A stretch of DNA of 5,982 bases from an uncultured Collinsella sp. GTDB lineage: Bacteria; Actinomycetota; Coriobacteriia; Coriobacteriales; Coriobacteriaceae. This document shows, piece after piece, positions 1-4,161 of this stretch; the first letter of the stretch is position 1; every line of letters begins with the position of its first letter. Below the pieces are notes generated by a model. That model saw only the letters and a program-made list of their open reading frames with translations. It did not search any database and was not told the origin of the DNA. A program made the translations under genes and the position numbers. Location: NCBI GenBank assembly GCA_902494685.1, contig CABUUE010000097.1, positions 1-5,982 on the forward strand, given 5' to 3'.

Positions 1-1
1 C

Positions 2-823
2 ACCACCGAGCATATCCAGGACAACGTGTACAACATGGTCATGGACTACCTTGCCTGCGGCATCGACCCCGACAAGACCATGATCTACGCGCACTCCGCC
101 GTGCCCGCCGCAAACCAGCTCATGCTGCCGTTCCTGTCGCTGGTGTCCGAGGCCGAGCTGGCGCGCAACCCCACGGTCAAGGCCGAGATGGAGGCCTCGG
201 GCCACGAGCTCACCGGCCTTCTGCTCACCTACCCGGTGCACCAGGCCTGCGACATTCTGTTCTGCAAGGGCAACGTCGTGCCCGTCGGTCGCGACCAGCT
301 GCCGCACATCGAGCTTACCCGCACCATCGCTCGCCGCTTTAACAACCGTTACGGCAAGGTATTTCCCGAGGTCGAGGCGCTGCTGTCCGAGACCCCGCTG
401 CTGCCCGGCCTTGACGGTCGCAAGATGAGCAAGAGCTACGGCAACGCCATCAATATTTCGATGACCGCCGAGGAGACGGCCAAGCGCATCAAGAAGAGCC
501 AGACCGACTCCGAGCGCATGATCACGTTTGATCCCGAGAACCGCCCCGGCGTGTCCGGCCTACTTTCGACGGCTGCCATCTGCACTGGTCGTTCCGAGGT
601 CGAGATTGCCGAGGAGATCGGCATGGGCGGCTCCGGCCAGCTCAAGAAGTACGTGACCGAGGCCGTCAACGAATACTTCGCCCCGATCCGTGAGCGTCGC
701 CAGCGCTACGAGAACGACCTGGATTACGTCAAGGACGTGCTGCACGAGGGCAATCGCCGCGCCAACGAGATCGCCGAGCAGACCCTGGCCGAGGTTCAGG
801 ACGCCATGGGCATGGTGTACTAG
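2..823 (+). CDS. trpS: Tryptophanyl-tRNA synthetase, C-terminal part (truncated by the window edge)
   Basis: Class I aminoacyl-tRNA synthetase that charges tRNA-Trp with tryptophan in the cytoplasm. The reading frame is open from base 2, so the N-terminal part with the HIGH-like nucleotide-binding motif lies outside the window; about 273 residues remain. The frame shows the TrpRS catalytic core: a YPVHQACDIL segment, then VPVGRDQLPHIELTR followed by a RFNNRYG stretch, which is the family's tryptophan/ATP pocket region. The second class I signature, KMSKS, is intact (bases 422-436, in DGRKMSKSYGN). The helical C-terminal anticodon-binding region follows and ends at a TAG codon. TyrRS is the only realistic alternative, and the VGRDQ..HIELTR context argues against it. 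The gene has its own strong terminator just downstream and converges with the next gene. Confidence 0.96.
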   Translation, partial: TTEHIQDNVYNMVMDYLACGIDPDKTMIYAHSAVPAANQLMLPFLSLVSEAELARNPTVKAEMEASGHELTGLLLTYPVHQACDILFCKGNVVPVGRDQLPHIELTRTIARRFNNRYGKVFPEVEALLSETPLLPGLDGRKMSKSYGNAINISMTAEETAKRIKKSQTDSERMITFDPENRPGVSGLLSTAAICTGRSEVEIAEEIGMGGSGQLKKYVTEAVNEYFAPIRERRQRYENDLDYVKDVLHEGNRRANEIAEQTLAEVQDAMGMVY

Positions 824-858
824 ACCGATTTGCTGGCTTGAGCTTTCGATTGCTTTAG

Positions 859-887
859 GGCGGGCGCTACGGCGTCCGCCTTTTTTT
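859..887 (+). terminator. Intrinsic terminator of trpS
   Basis: Bases 859-867 (GGCGGGCGC) pair with 872-880 (GCGTCCGCC) in a 9-bp stem with one G-T wobble. The loop is TACG closed by C-G, the exceptionally stable UNCG tetraloop type. Seven T residues (881-887) follow directly. It lies 35 bases past the trpS stop codon, so it should end the trpS transcript. Confidence 0.93.
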
Positions 888-924
888 GGAGCCGGACCGC
901 TTCGGATCCACCCATCGCACTCCC

Positions 925-1068
925 CCGACAAACAGGAACAGGCCCGCTGGCAGTAAGTTGCCAGCGGGCCTGTTCCCGAAGTACACCGTTGAATCGCACA
1001 GAGGGGAGGAATGCGAATCAAACTCAACAGGGCAGGCTTTTTCATCGCCTATTGCCTGCTCCGTTGCT
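925..1068 (-). ncRNA. Candidate small structured RNA with three stem-loops
   Basis: Read on the minus strand, three hairpins follow each other. The first pairs 1065-1054 with 1037-1026 (8-bp stem with one wobble, extended by AAC/GTT across a mismatch; loop 16 nt). The second pairs 1021-1013 with 997-989 (8 of 9 pairs) around a 15-nt loop rich in C. The third is a near-perfect 18-bp stem (976-959 with 952-935) followed by TGTTTGT, a weak T-rich tail that could end transcription. A TATATT box lies at 1080-1075, correctly placed for a start near 1068. I do not recognise a known RNA family. The alternative is that these are unrelated inverted repeats or the remains of a decayed gene. The candidate rests on structure alone. 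Confidence 0.3.
935..976 (-). terminator. Long perfect hairpin, possible minus-strand terminator
   Basis: GGAACAGGCCCGCTGGC (935-951) is perfectly complementary to 960-976; an extra A-T pair (952/959) leaves a 6-nt loop. Nothing T-rich follows on the plus strand, whereas the minus strand continues TGTTTGT, so any terminator role would be for leftward transcription. It lies too far from the MGMT-like gene (stop at 1218) to be its first terminator, since repeat copy 1 comes earlier. Confidence 0.4.
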
Positions 1069-1074
1069 GAAACC

Positions 1075-1102
1075 AATATAGTTCACCGAGGTTTACTTTC
1101 TA
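1075..1102 (-). promoter_or_regulatory. Weak candidate promoter for the small RNA
   Basis: On the minus strand TAGAAA (1102-1097, 4 of 6 to the -35 consensus) is separated by 16 bases from TATATT (1080-1075, 5 of 6 to the -10 consensus). A better -35 match, TTGACG (1109-1104), is 23 bases away and too far for a standard promoter. The assignment is tentative. Confidence 0.25.
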
Positions 1103-1160
1103 GCGTCAATATGCGCCGCCATACCTTCTCCATAAGTTAGCTCCGGTAAACCTGCAACGG

Positions 1161-1201
1161 AAAACCACCACAAAGGGGACAGGCACCTTTGTGGTGGTTT
1201 T
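1161..1201 (+). repeat. Palindromic repeat copy 1, terminator-like, 3' of the MGMT-like gene
   Basis: Arms AAAACCACCACAAAGG (1161-1176) and CCTTTGTGGTGGTTTT (1186-1201) are perfect 16-nt inverted repeats around the 9-nt loop GGACAGGCA (plus-strand reading, which defines '+' orientation here). The end lies 16 nt after the stop codon of the leftward MGMT-like gene. On the minus strand a 12-bp GC-containing stem is closed by A-T pairs and ends in TTTT, so it can act as an intrinsic terminator. It sits between convergent genes and could serve both directions, although trpS already has its own terminator. Confidence 0.95.
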
Positions 1202-1217
1202 GGCCACGGTAGGGCCG

Positions 1218-1538
1218 CTAGAGCCCTGCTGGCCAGCGACAGGTGGCCAAGTCGACGTGCATGTCGTCCTTAAACGCCACACCCTCCCCTAGCAAAAGCT
1301 CACGTTGAGCATCGGGACCGCCAAAGGCAAAGCCCTCGCAAATGCGGCCATCGGCAAACACCACACGATGGCAGGGAATCTGACCAGGGCGCGGATTGCT
1401 GTGCAGCGCATAGCCCACATAGCGTGCGCTTCGCGGACGACCGGCGAGCAGCGCCACCTGTCCGTACGTGGCGACCATCCCCTCGGGAATCTGCTCGACC
1501 ACCTCGTACACCCGCTCAAAAAAGCCCTCAGACGCCAT
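1218..1538 (-). CDS. MGMT-family / alkyltransferase-like DNA repair protein (single DNA-binding domain, Cys retained)
   Basis: A 106-residue protein made only of the MGMT DNA-binding/active-site domain. The family recognises O6-alkylguanine. True methyltransferases move the alkyl group to a cysteine; alkyltransferase-like (ATL) proteins lack that cysteine and flag the lesion for nucleotide excision repair. Visible motifs: TYGQVA (Tyr25), the arginine-finger helix RPRSARYVGYAL (Arg39), and the active-site IPCHRVV with Cys56. The C-terminus (LLLGEGVAFKDDMHVDL, then RW near the end) follows the ATL/COG3695 pattern. The N-terminal domain of full Ogt/MGMT proteins is absent. The frame is open 13 codons further upstream, but Met at 1538 has a good AAAGGAG six bases before it, and the longer version would start inside repeat copy 2. 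The family is clear; whether it is a methyltransferase or a lesion-sensing ATL is not. Confidence 0.92.
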   Translation of the reverse strand: MASEGFFERVYEVVEQIPEGMVATYGQVALLAGRPRSARYVGYALHSNPRPGQIPCHRVVFADGRICEGFAFGGPDAQRELLLGEGVAFKDDMHVDLATCRWPAGL

Positions 1539-1544
1539 TTCGCG

Positions 1545-1551
1545 CTCCTTT
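1545..1551 (-). promoter_or_regulatory. Ribosome binding site that fixes the MGMT-like start
   Basis: AAAGGAG on the minus strand, six bases before the ATG at 1538. It excludes the upstream in-frame start at 1577, which falls inside the palindromic repeat. Confidence 0.85.
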
Positions 1552-1566
1552 CCACCCGAAAAAGCA

Positions 1567-1607
1567 TAAACCACCACAAAGGTGCCTGTCCCCTTTGTGG
1601 TGGTTTT
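1567..1607 (-). repeat. Palindromic repeat copy 2, terminator-like, 3' of the DegV gene
   Basis: Same palindrome as copy 1 with the loop on the opposite strand (plus-strand loop TGCCTGTCC, 1583-1591). The perfect stem is 15 bp (1568-1582 with 1592-1606); the outermost pair has decayed to T/T. It begins 10 nt after the DegV stop codon. On the minus strand the stem is followed by TTTATGCTTTTT, a plausible termination tail. Only 28 bases separate it from the ATG of the MGMT-like gene. The flank TTTTGACCGG on its right is shared with copy 3. Confidence 0.95.
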
Positions 1608-1617
1608 GACCGGAAAG

Positions 1618-2472
1618 CTAGTTGGCGGGGCGGAAAAAGGCTACGGCTACGGCGCCGGGGCCCACGTGGGTGCCGATGGTGGCGCCAATGGTATGGATGG
1701 GCAGCTCGCTCTCGGTGTGTCCAGCCCACAGCGCGGCGCTGTCCTCGATGTACTTCTTGAGCACCGCATCCGAAAGGCCCGTATAGCCCAGCGCCAGCGG
1801 CATCGAAAAGTCGACGCCGCCCGCCTTTTCGACCTTCTGGTTGAGCAGATTACGGCCGTTCTTGGAACCGCGCGCCTTGCCCAGCTGCACGATCAGGCCG
1901 TCCTCGGCGGCCACCACGGGTTTAACGTTGAGTAGCGTGCCCACAGCGCCCGCAGCAGCAGACAGGCGACCGCCGCGCACCAAGTACTCCAGCGTCTCGA
2001 GCAGACCGATAACCACCACACGGTCGCGCACGGCCTCGACGGCCGCCGCGATCTGGGCCGCACTACGGCCCTCGTCCACCAGGCGCAGGGCATACTCGAC
2101 CAGGACACGCTCACCCAGAGTGACGTTGTTGCTATCCACCACGTACACGTCGCCGCCCGGCGCCTCGGCAAGTGCGGTACGGGCACTCTGATTGGTGCCC
2201 GAAAGCTTAGCGCCCACGGTAATAATCACAGCCTCATCGCCGGCTTCACGAACCTTGGCAATCGCCTGCGAAAACGCGTACGGGTTGACCTGGCCGGTCT
2301 TGGGCAGCTCATCGCGCTCCACGAGCATCTCGTAAAAGCGCTGGTGATCGATGTCGATGCCATCCATGTGCACATCGGTGCCAAAGGTGACGGACAGTGG
2401 CAAAACGGCCAATGCTGGGTGCTCGGCCGGTGACATATCGCTTGCGGAATCGGTAATAATACGGACGGACAT
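1618..2472 (-). CDS. DegV/FakB-type fatty-acid-binding protein
   Basis: A 284-residue DegV-family protein, the usual full length. DegV proteins bind a fatty acid; characterised members (FakB) present it to the kinase FakA, so that host or environmental fatty acids can be phosphorylated and enter phospholipid synthesis. Motifs in order: N-terminal IITDSASD (5-12), PKTGQVNP (57-64, where many relatives have TSQ), KLSGTNQSA (89-97), VVDSNNVTLG (111-120), the signature LETLEYLVRGGRLS (158-171), LNVKPVV (181-187), and the C-terminal TIGTHVGPGAVAVAF (265-279) with His269. The start at 2472 is chosen because MSVRIITDS matches the family N-terminus and AAAGGA lies six bases upstream; the frame is open 35 codons further but the extra residues look unlike the family. 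It follows the MarR gene by 119 bases and ends 10 nt before repeat copy 2. No FakA is in the window, and the ligand cannot be told from sequence. Confidence 0.95.
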   Translation of the reverse strand: MSVRIITDSASDMSPAEHPALAVLPLSVTFGTDVHMDGIDIDHQRFYEMLVERDELPKTGQVNPYAFSQAIAKVREAGDEAVIITVGAKLSGTNQSARTALAEAPGGDVYVVDSNNVTLGERVLVEYALRLVDEGRSAAQIAAAVEAVRDRVVVIGLLETLEYLVRGGRLSAAAGAVGTLLNVKPVVAAEDGLIVQLGKARGSKNGRNLLNQKVEKAGGVDFSMPLALGYTGLSDAVLKKYIEDSAALWAGHTESELPIHTIGATIGTHVGPGAVAVAFFRPAN

Positions 2473-2478
2473 AGCGAA

Positions 2479-2484
2479 TCCTTT
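2479..2484 (-). promoter_or_regulatory. Ribosome binding site that fixes the DegV start
   Basis: AAAGGA on the minus strand, six bases before the ATG at 2472. It supports the short start over the upstream in-frame Met at 2577. Confidence 0.8.
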
Positions 2485-2591
2485 CTTGCGCAGGTCCCGC
2501 GCAGGGAATTTTGACAGCAAGGCCCCAGCACGGTATACGCGCTCAAACAGGACTATGCAGTTGTTAATTGGAAGCAAAAGCCTTGGCGACC

Positions 2592-3041
2592 TTAGATCTC
2601 GCGTAGGGTGTTGAGAATCGTACGCAGCGACGCATACATCTGCTCGCGCTGCTCCACACCCATAGCCTTACCGGTGGTATCGAGCACCTCGCGAATGATG
2701 CGGTCCGCCTCGCTCATGCTCTCGCCGCCCAGAGCGGTCAGGCGCACCGGAGCACGATACTTAACGGCGGCATCGCCCGAATCATCGACCTCGACGTAGC
2801 CGCCCTCCTCCAGATGCGCGAGCGTACGCGAGACGGCGGCGCGGGTCACGCCTGCCATGCGAGCCAGGTCAGCGCCAGTCAGGCCGTCCTTGCTGCGCTC
2901 AAGATAGTACAGGCACATCACGTCGGAGCCCTTGAGGCCCAGCCTTGCGCCCTCGGATGTCTTAATGCGCTGGATCTCCTTGTAGAGCCCACTGATCAGT
3001 CCGACAAAGTCCTCGAAACGTGTCTCGTCGTTCTGCTGCAT
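2592..3041 (-). CDS. MarR-family transcriptional regulator
   Basis: A 149-residue winged-helix DNA-binding protein of the MarR family, usually a dimeric repressor released by a small ligand. An N-terminal dimerisation helix (about 8-28) is followed by a helical stretch GLKGSDVMCLYYLERS (35-50), the helix-turn-helix LTGADLARMAGVTRAAVSRTLAHLEEGGYV (54-83), the beta wing (84-103, VEVDDSGD through KYRAPVRLT), and a long C-terminal dimerisation helix ending LRTILNTLREI. The start at 3041 is chosen because the family N-terminus begins there; a GGCGG/AAAGG region sits 9-12 bases upstream, a weaker site than its neighbours have. An upstream start (3107) would add 22 residues with no family character. 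The gene is just upstream of DegV on the same strand, which suggests it senses or controls fatty-acid uptake or synthesis, as the MarR-type FabT does in streptococci. That link is inference. Confidence 0.93.
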   Translation of the reverse strand: MQQNDETRFEDFVGLISGLYKEIQRIKTSEGARLGLKGSDVMCLYYLERSKDGLTGADLARMAGVTRAAVSRTLAHLEEGGYVEVDDSGDAAVKYRAPVRLTALGGESMSEADRIIREVLDTTGKAMGVEQREQMYASLRTILNTLREI

Positions 3042-3063
3042 GGGAGACGACCGCCTTTCGCTT

Positions 3064-3112
3064 GCATAATGCTTACGGGTAAACATCTTAGTCGCATAAG
3101 GCGACACCCGTA
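3064..3112 (-). promoter_or_regulatory. Structured MarR upstream region with inverted repeats
   Basis: Three symmetric elements lie just before the MarR gene: GCATAATGC (3064-3072, 4-nt arms around one base), TACGGGT/ACCCGTA (3074-3080 with 3106-3112), and, nested inside the latter, GTCGC/GCGAC (3091-3095 with 3101-3105). MarR regulators commonly bind palindromes in their own promoter, so these are candidate operator or leader structures. No convincing -35/-10 pair could be placed. Confidence 0.35.
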
Positions 3113-3145
3113 CCCAAATACCCCATTTGTTAACCCATCAACATA

Positions 3146-3186
3146 AAAACCACCACAAAGGGGACAGGCACCTTTGTGGTGGTTTT
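3146..3186 (+). repeat. Palindromic repeat copy 3, terminator-like, 3' of the B3/B4 gene
   Basis: Perfect 16-nt arms (3146-3161 and 3171-3186) around loop GGACAGGCA (3162-3170), identical to copy 1 over all 41 bases. It begins 28 nt after the B3/B4 stop codon. On the minus strand the stem is followed by five T residues, giving a good intrinsic-terminator shape. The MarR gene's upstream region follows, so the element separates two transcription units. Confidence 0.96.
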
Positions 3187-3214
3187 GACCGGCGAACATG
3201 ATCCGCAGACGCCG

Positions 3215-3934
3215 CTACAGCTCCACACAGGGATTGTCGCGGGTCACAAGCGTCTTAACGACAACCGTCGCTCCCAGATAGCGCTCGAGCAGCTCGGCCA
3301 AGCGATCGATCGCGGCCTGGCAATCCCCCATCCGCTCGGGCTCTACACACTCAATCGCCAGGAACGCATCGGCCGAATCGTCGGACAGGGCCGTTCGAAC
3401 GCCGTCGCGCCAATTCCAGCAGCGGCACACGGCACCCGCATCATCGATGTAGGCGAGCTCGCCGGGCAGCGTCGGGTCATCTGCTTCCTCGCCAAGCGGC
3501 AAGAACGCATCGCCACCGTCGGTCACCTTCAAGCGAAGGTCTCCCTCGATCGCATGCAAATCCTCGCCTCCCACGGGCAGCGCGTAGGTCAGCGACACCG
3601 TGTTGTAAATATCCACCGCGGGCGTAATGTGGCCCACCGGCTTGCCTTTGAGCACGCGTTTGAGCAAGTTCTCGATCGAACAGCGCGCGCCTTTCTTGGT
3701 CTTGAACAGACGATAGGCCTCGCGCCATGCCTTGACCGGTGCGTTCTCGCTGATAGTGTCGCTGGTCAGATGACGCTCCGCATCGATATTGGCGCGGTCG
3801 AGCAACGCCGCAATCGCATCCACGTCCTCTTGAGGAATCTGAGCCGTGGGCTTCATGCCCTCCACGACCACAACACCGACCGCTGCTTGCGGAAACAGCT
3901 CCCAGAATGAATCCTCGGCAATAAAGCTCTTCAT
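3215..3934 (-). CDS. Solo B3/B4 tRNA-binding-domain protein (COG3382 type)
   Basis: A 239-residue stand-alone copy of the B3/B4 domain, which in phenylalanyl-tRNA synthetase beta chains forms the editing module that removes mischarged Tyr-tRNA-Phe. Hallmarks in order: hydrophobic strand AAVGVVVVEG (17-26), VKAWREAYRLF (67-77), ARCSIENLLKRVLKGK (83-98), VDIYNTVSLTYALPVGGEDL (107-126), PGELAYIDDAGAVCRCWNWRDG (157-178, with the diagnostic CRCWNWR), and a C-terminal strand YLGATVVVKTL. The length fits stand-alone family members. The start at 3934 is chosen because AAGGGAG lies five bases upstream; the in-frame Met at 3949 would overlap that site. Family identification is firm. Function is not: trans-editing of mischarged tRNA or amino-acid binding are both suggested by homology only. 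It appears monocistronic, with a roughly 140-base structured leader and repeat copy 3 downstream. Confidence 0.92.
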   Translation of the reverse strand: MKSFIAEDSFWELFPQAAVGVVVVEGMKPTAQIPQEDVDAIAALLDRANIDAERHLTSDTISENAPVKAWREAYRLFKTKKGARCSIENLLKRVLKGKPVGHITPAVDIYNTVSLTYALPVGGEDLHAIEGDLRLKVTDGGDAFLPLGEEADDPTLPGELAYIDDAGAVCRCWNWRDGVRTALSDDSADAFLAIECVEPERMGDCQAAIDRLAELLERYLGATVVVKTLVTRDNPCVEL

Positions 3935-3939
3935 ACGCT

Positions 3940-3946
3940 CTCCCTT
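3940..3946 (-). promoter_or_regulatory. Ribosome binding site that fixes the B3/B4 start
   Basis: AAGGGAG on the minus strand, five bases before the ATG at 3934. It overlaps the alternative upstream ATG at 3949, arguing against that start. Confidence 0.8.
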
Positions 3947-3954
3947 CATTATGC

Positions 3955-3993
3955 GCGCCCGAGTGAGGGCGCCTAAACAAAAAGCGCCCTTAC
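3955..3993 (-). promoter_or_regulatory. Leader stem-loops of the B3/B4 gene, mutually exclusive
   Basis: GTGAGGGCGC (3963-3972) can pair with GCGCCCTTAC (3984-3993), a 10-bp stem with one wobble and an 11-nt A-rich loop on the plus strand. The same GGGCGC (3967-3972) can instead pair with GCGCCC (3955-3960) around a 6-nt loop. The second hairpin ends nine bases from the Shine-Dalgarno sequence. No T-box consensus or known riboswitch core is recognisable. Confidence 0.4.
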
Positions 3994-4042
3994 AACGGCC
4001 ACCTTCAAAGTCCTACGGTGCCGTCACAAGAACGCTTGCGCT

Positions 4043-4064
4043 GTCCCCATCCGGAGAAGGGGAC
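4043..4064 (-). other. Small inverted repeat in the B3/B4 leader
   Basis: GTCCCC (4043-4048) and GGGGAC (4059-4064) form a 6-bp stem around a 10-nt loop that contains the palindrome TCCGGA. It would lie near the 5' end of the transcript from the candidate promoter at 4079-4107. It could be a leader hairpin or a repeat remnant. Confidence 0.35.
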
Positions 4065-4078
4065 GATATGTCAGGCGT

Positions 4079-4107
4079 ATTGTAACCCGAGTCATCCACA
4101 CGAGCAA
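4079..4107 (-). promoter_or_regulatory. Candidate promoter of the B3/B4 gene
   Basis: Minus-strand TTGCTC (4107-4102) and TACAAT (4084-4079) are separated by 17 bases. The -10 box matches 5 of 6 consensus bases, the -35 box 3 of 6. The -35 box runs two bases into the end of repeat copy 4. A start near 4072 would give a leader of about 138 nt. Confidence 0.4.
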
Positions 4108-4142
4108 AACCACCACAAAGGTGCCTGTCCCCTTTGTGGTGG
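4106..4142 (-). repeat. Palindromic repeat copy 4, terminator-like, 3' of pckA
   Basis: Arms CCACCACAAAGG (4110-4121) and CCTTTGTGGTGG (4131-4142) form a perfect 12-bp stem around plus-strand loop TGCCTGTCC, the same orientation as copy 2. The outer AAAA is kept on one side (4106-4109), but the matching TTTT has become ATAT on the gene-proximal side, so this is the most degenerate copy. It begins 19 nt after the pckA stop codon, and on the minus strand the stem is followed by TTTTG, consistent with termination of pckA. Confidence 0.93.
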
Positions 4143-4161
4143 ATATGGACTCACGGCGAAG

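Larger units (their letters stand above)
888..1160. other. Gap between convergent trpS and the MGMT-like gene; no convincing protein gene
   Basis: No open frame here resembles a protein. The longer frames start at TTG or run antisense with low-complexity translations. The only ATG frame with a purine-rich leader is a 19-codon one at 1011-1070 whose GGGGAGG sits one base before the ATG, too close for normal initiation. What the stretch does hold is structure: three consecutive inverted repeats (935-976, 989-1021, 1026-1065), annotated below as a possible minus-strand RNA, and an 8-bp inverted repeat AGGTTTAC (1089-1096) / GTAAACCT (1146-1153) of unknown meaning. Confidence 0.7.

Noticed and set aside
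560..1045. 161-codon minus-strand frame antisense to trpS
   Set aside because: It overlaps the well-supported trpS frame and terminator, and its translation resembles no family; it is a GC-rich shadow frame.
1011..1070. 19-codon small protein after a GGGGAGG sequence
   Set aside because: The spacing of one base to the ATG is too short for normal initiation, and the region is better explained by RNA structure; not called as a gene.
886..1140. 84-codon plus-strand frame in the trpS downstream gap
   Set aside because: It starts with a non-ATG codon inside the terminator tail, has no ribosome binding site, and crosses three hairpins.
1539..1577. Longer 119-residue MGMT-like protein starting at 1577
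   Set aside because: That start falls inside repeat copy 2, has no ribosome binding site, and adds residues unlike the family.
3176..3910. 244-codon plus-strand frame opposite the B3/B4 gene
   Set aside because: The minus-strand frame has clear B3/B4 motifs and a ribosome binding site; the opposite frame begins in the repeat and has no recognisable domain.
3935..4105. T-box leader for the tRNA-related B3/B4 gene
   Set aside because: No AGGGTGGNACCGCG-type T-box sequence and no recognisable specifier stem.
1161..4142. Four repeats as a CRISPR array
   Set aside because: Copies are 365-1540 bases apart with whole genes between them, alternate in orientation, and have no regular spacers or cas genes.
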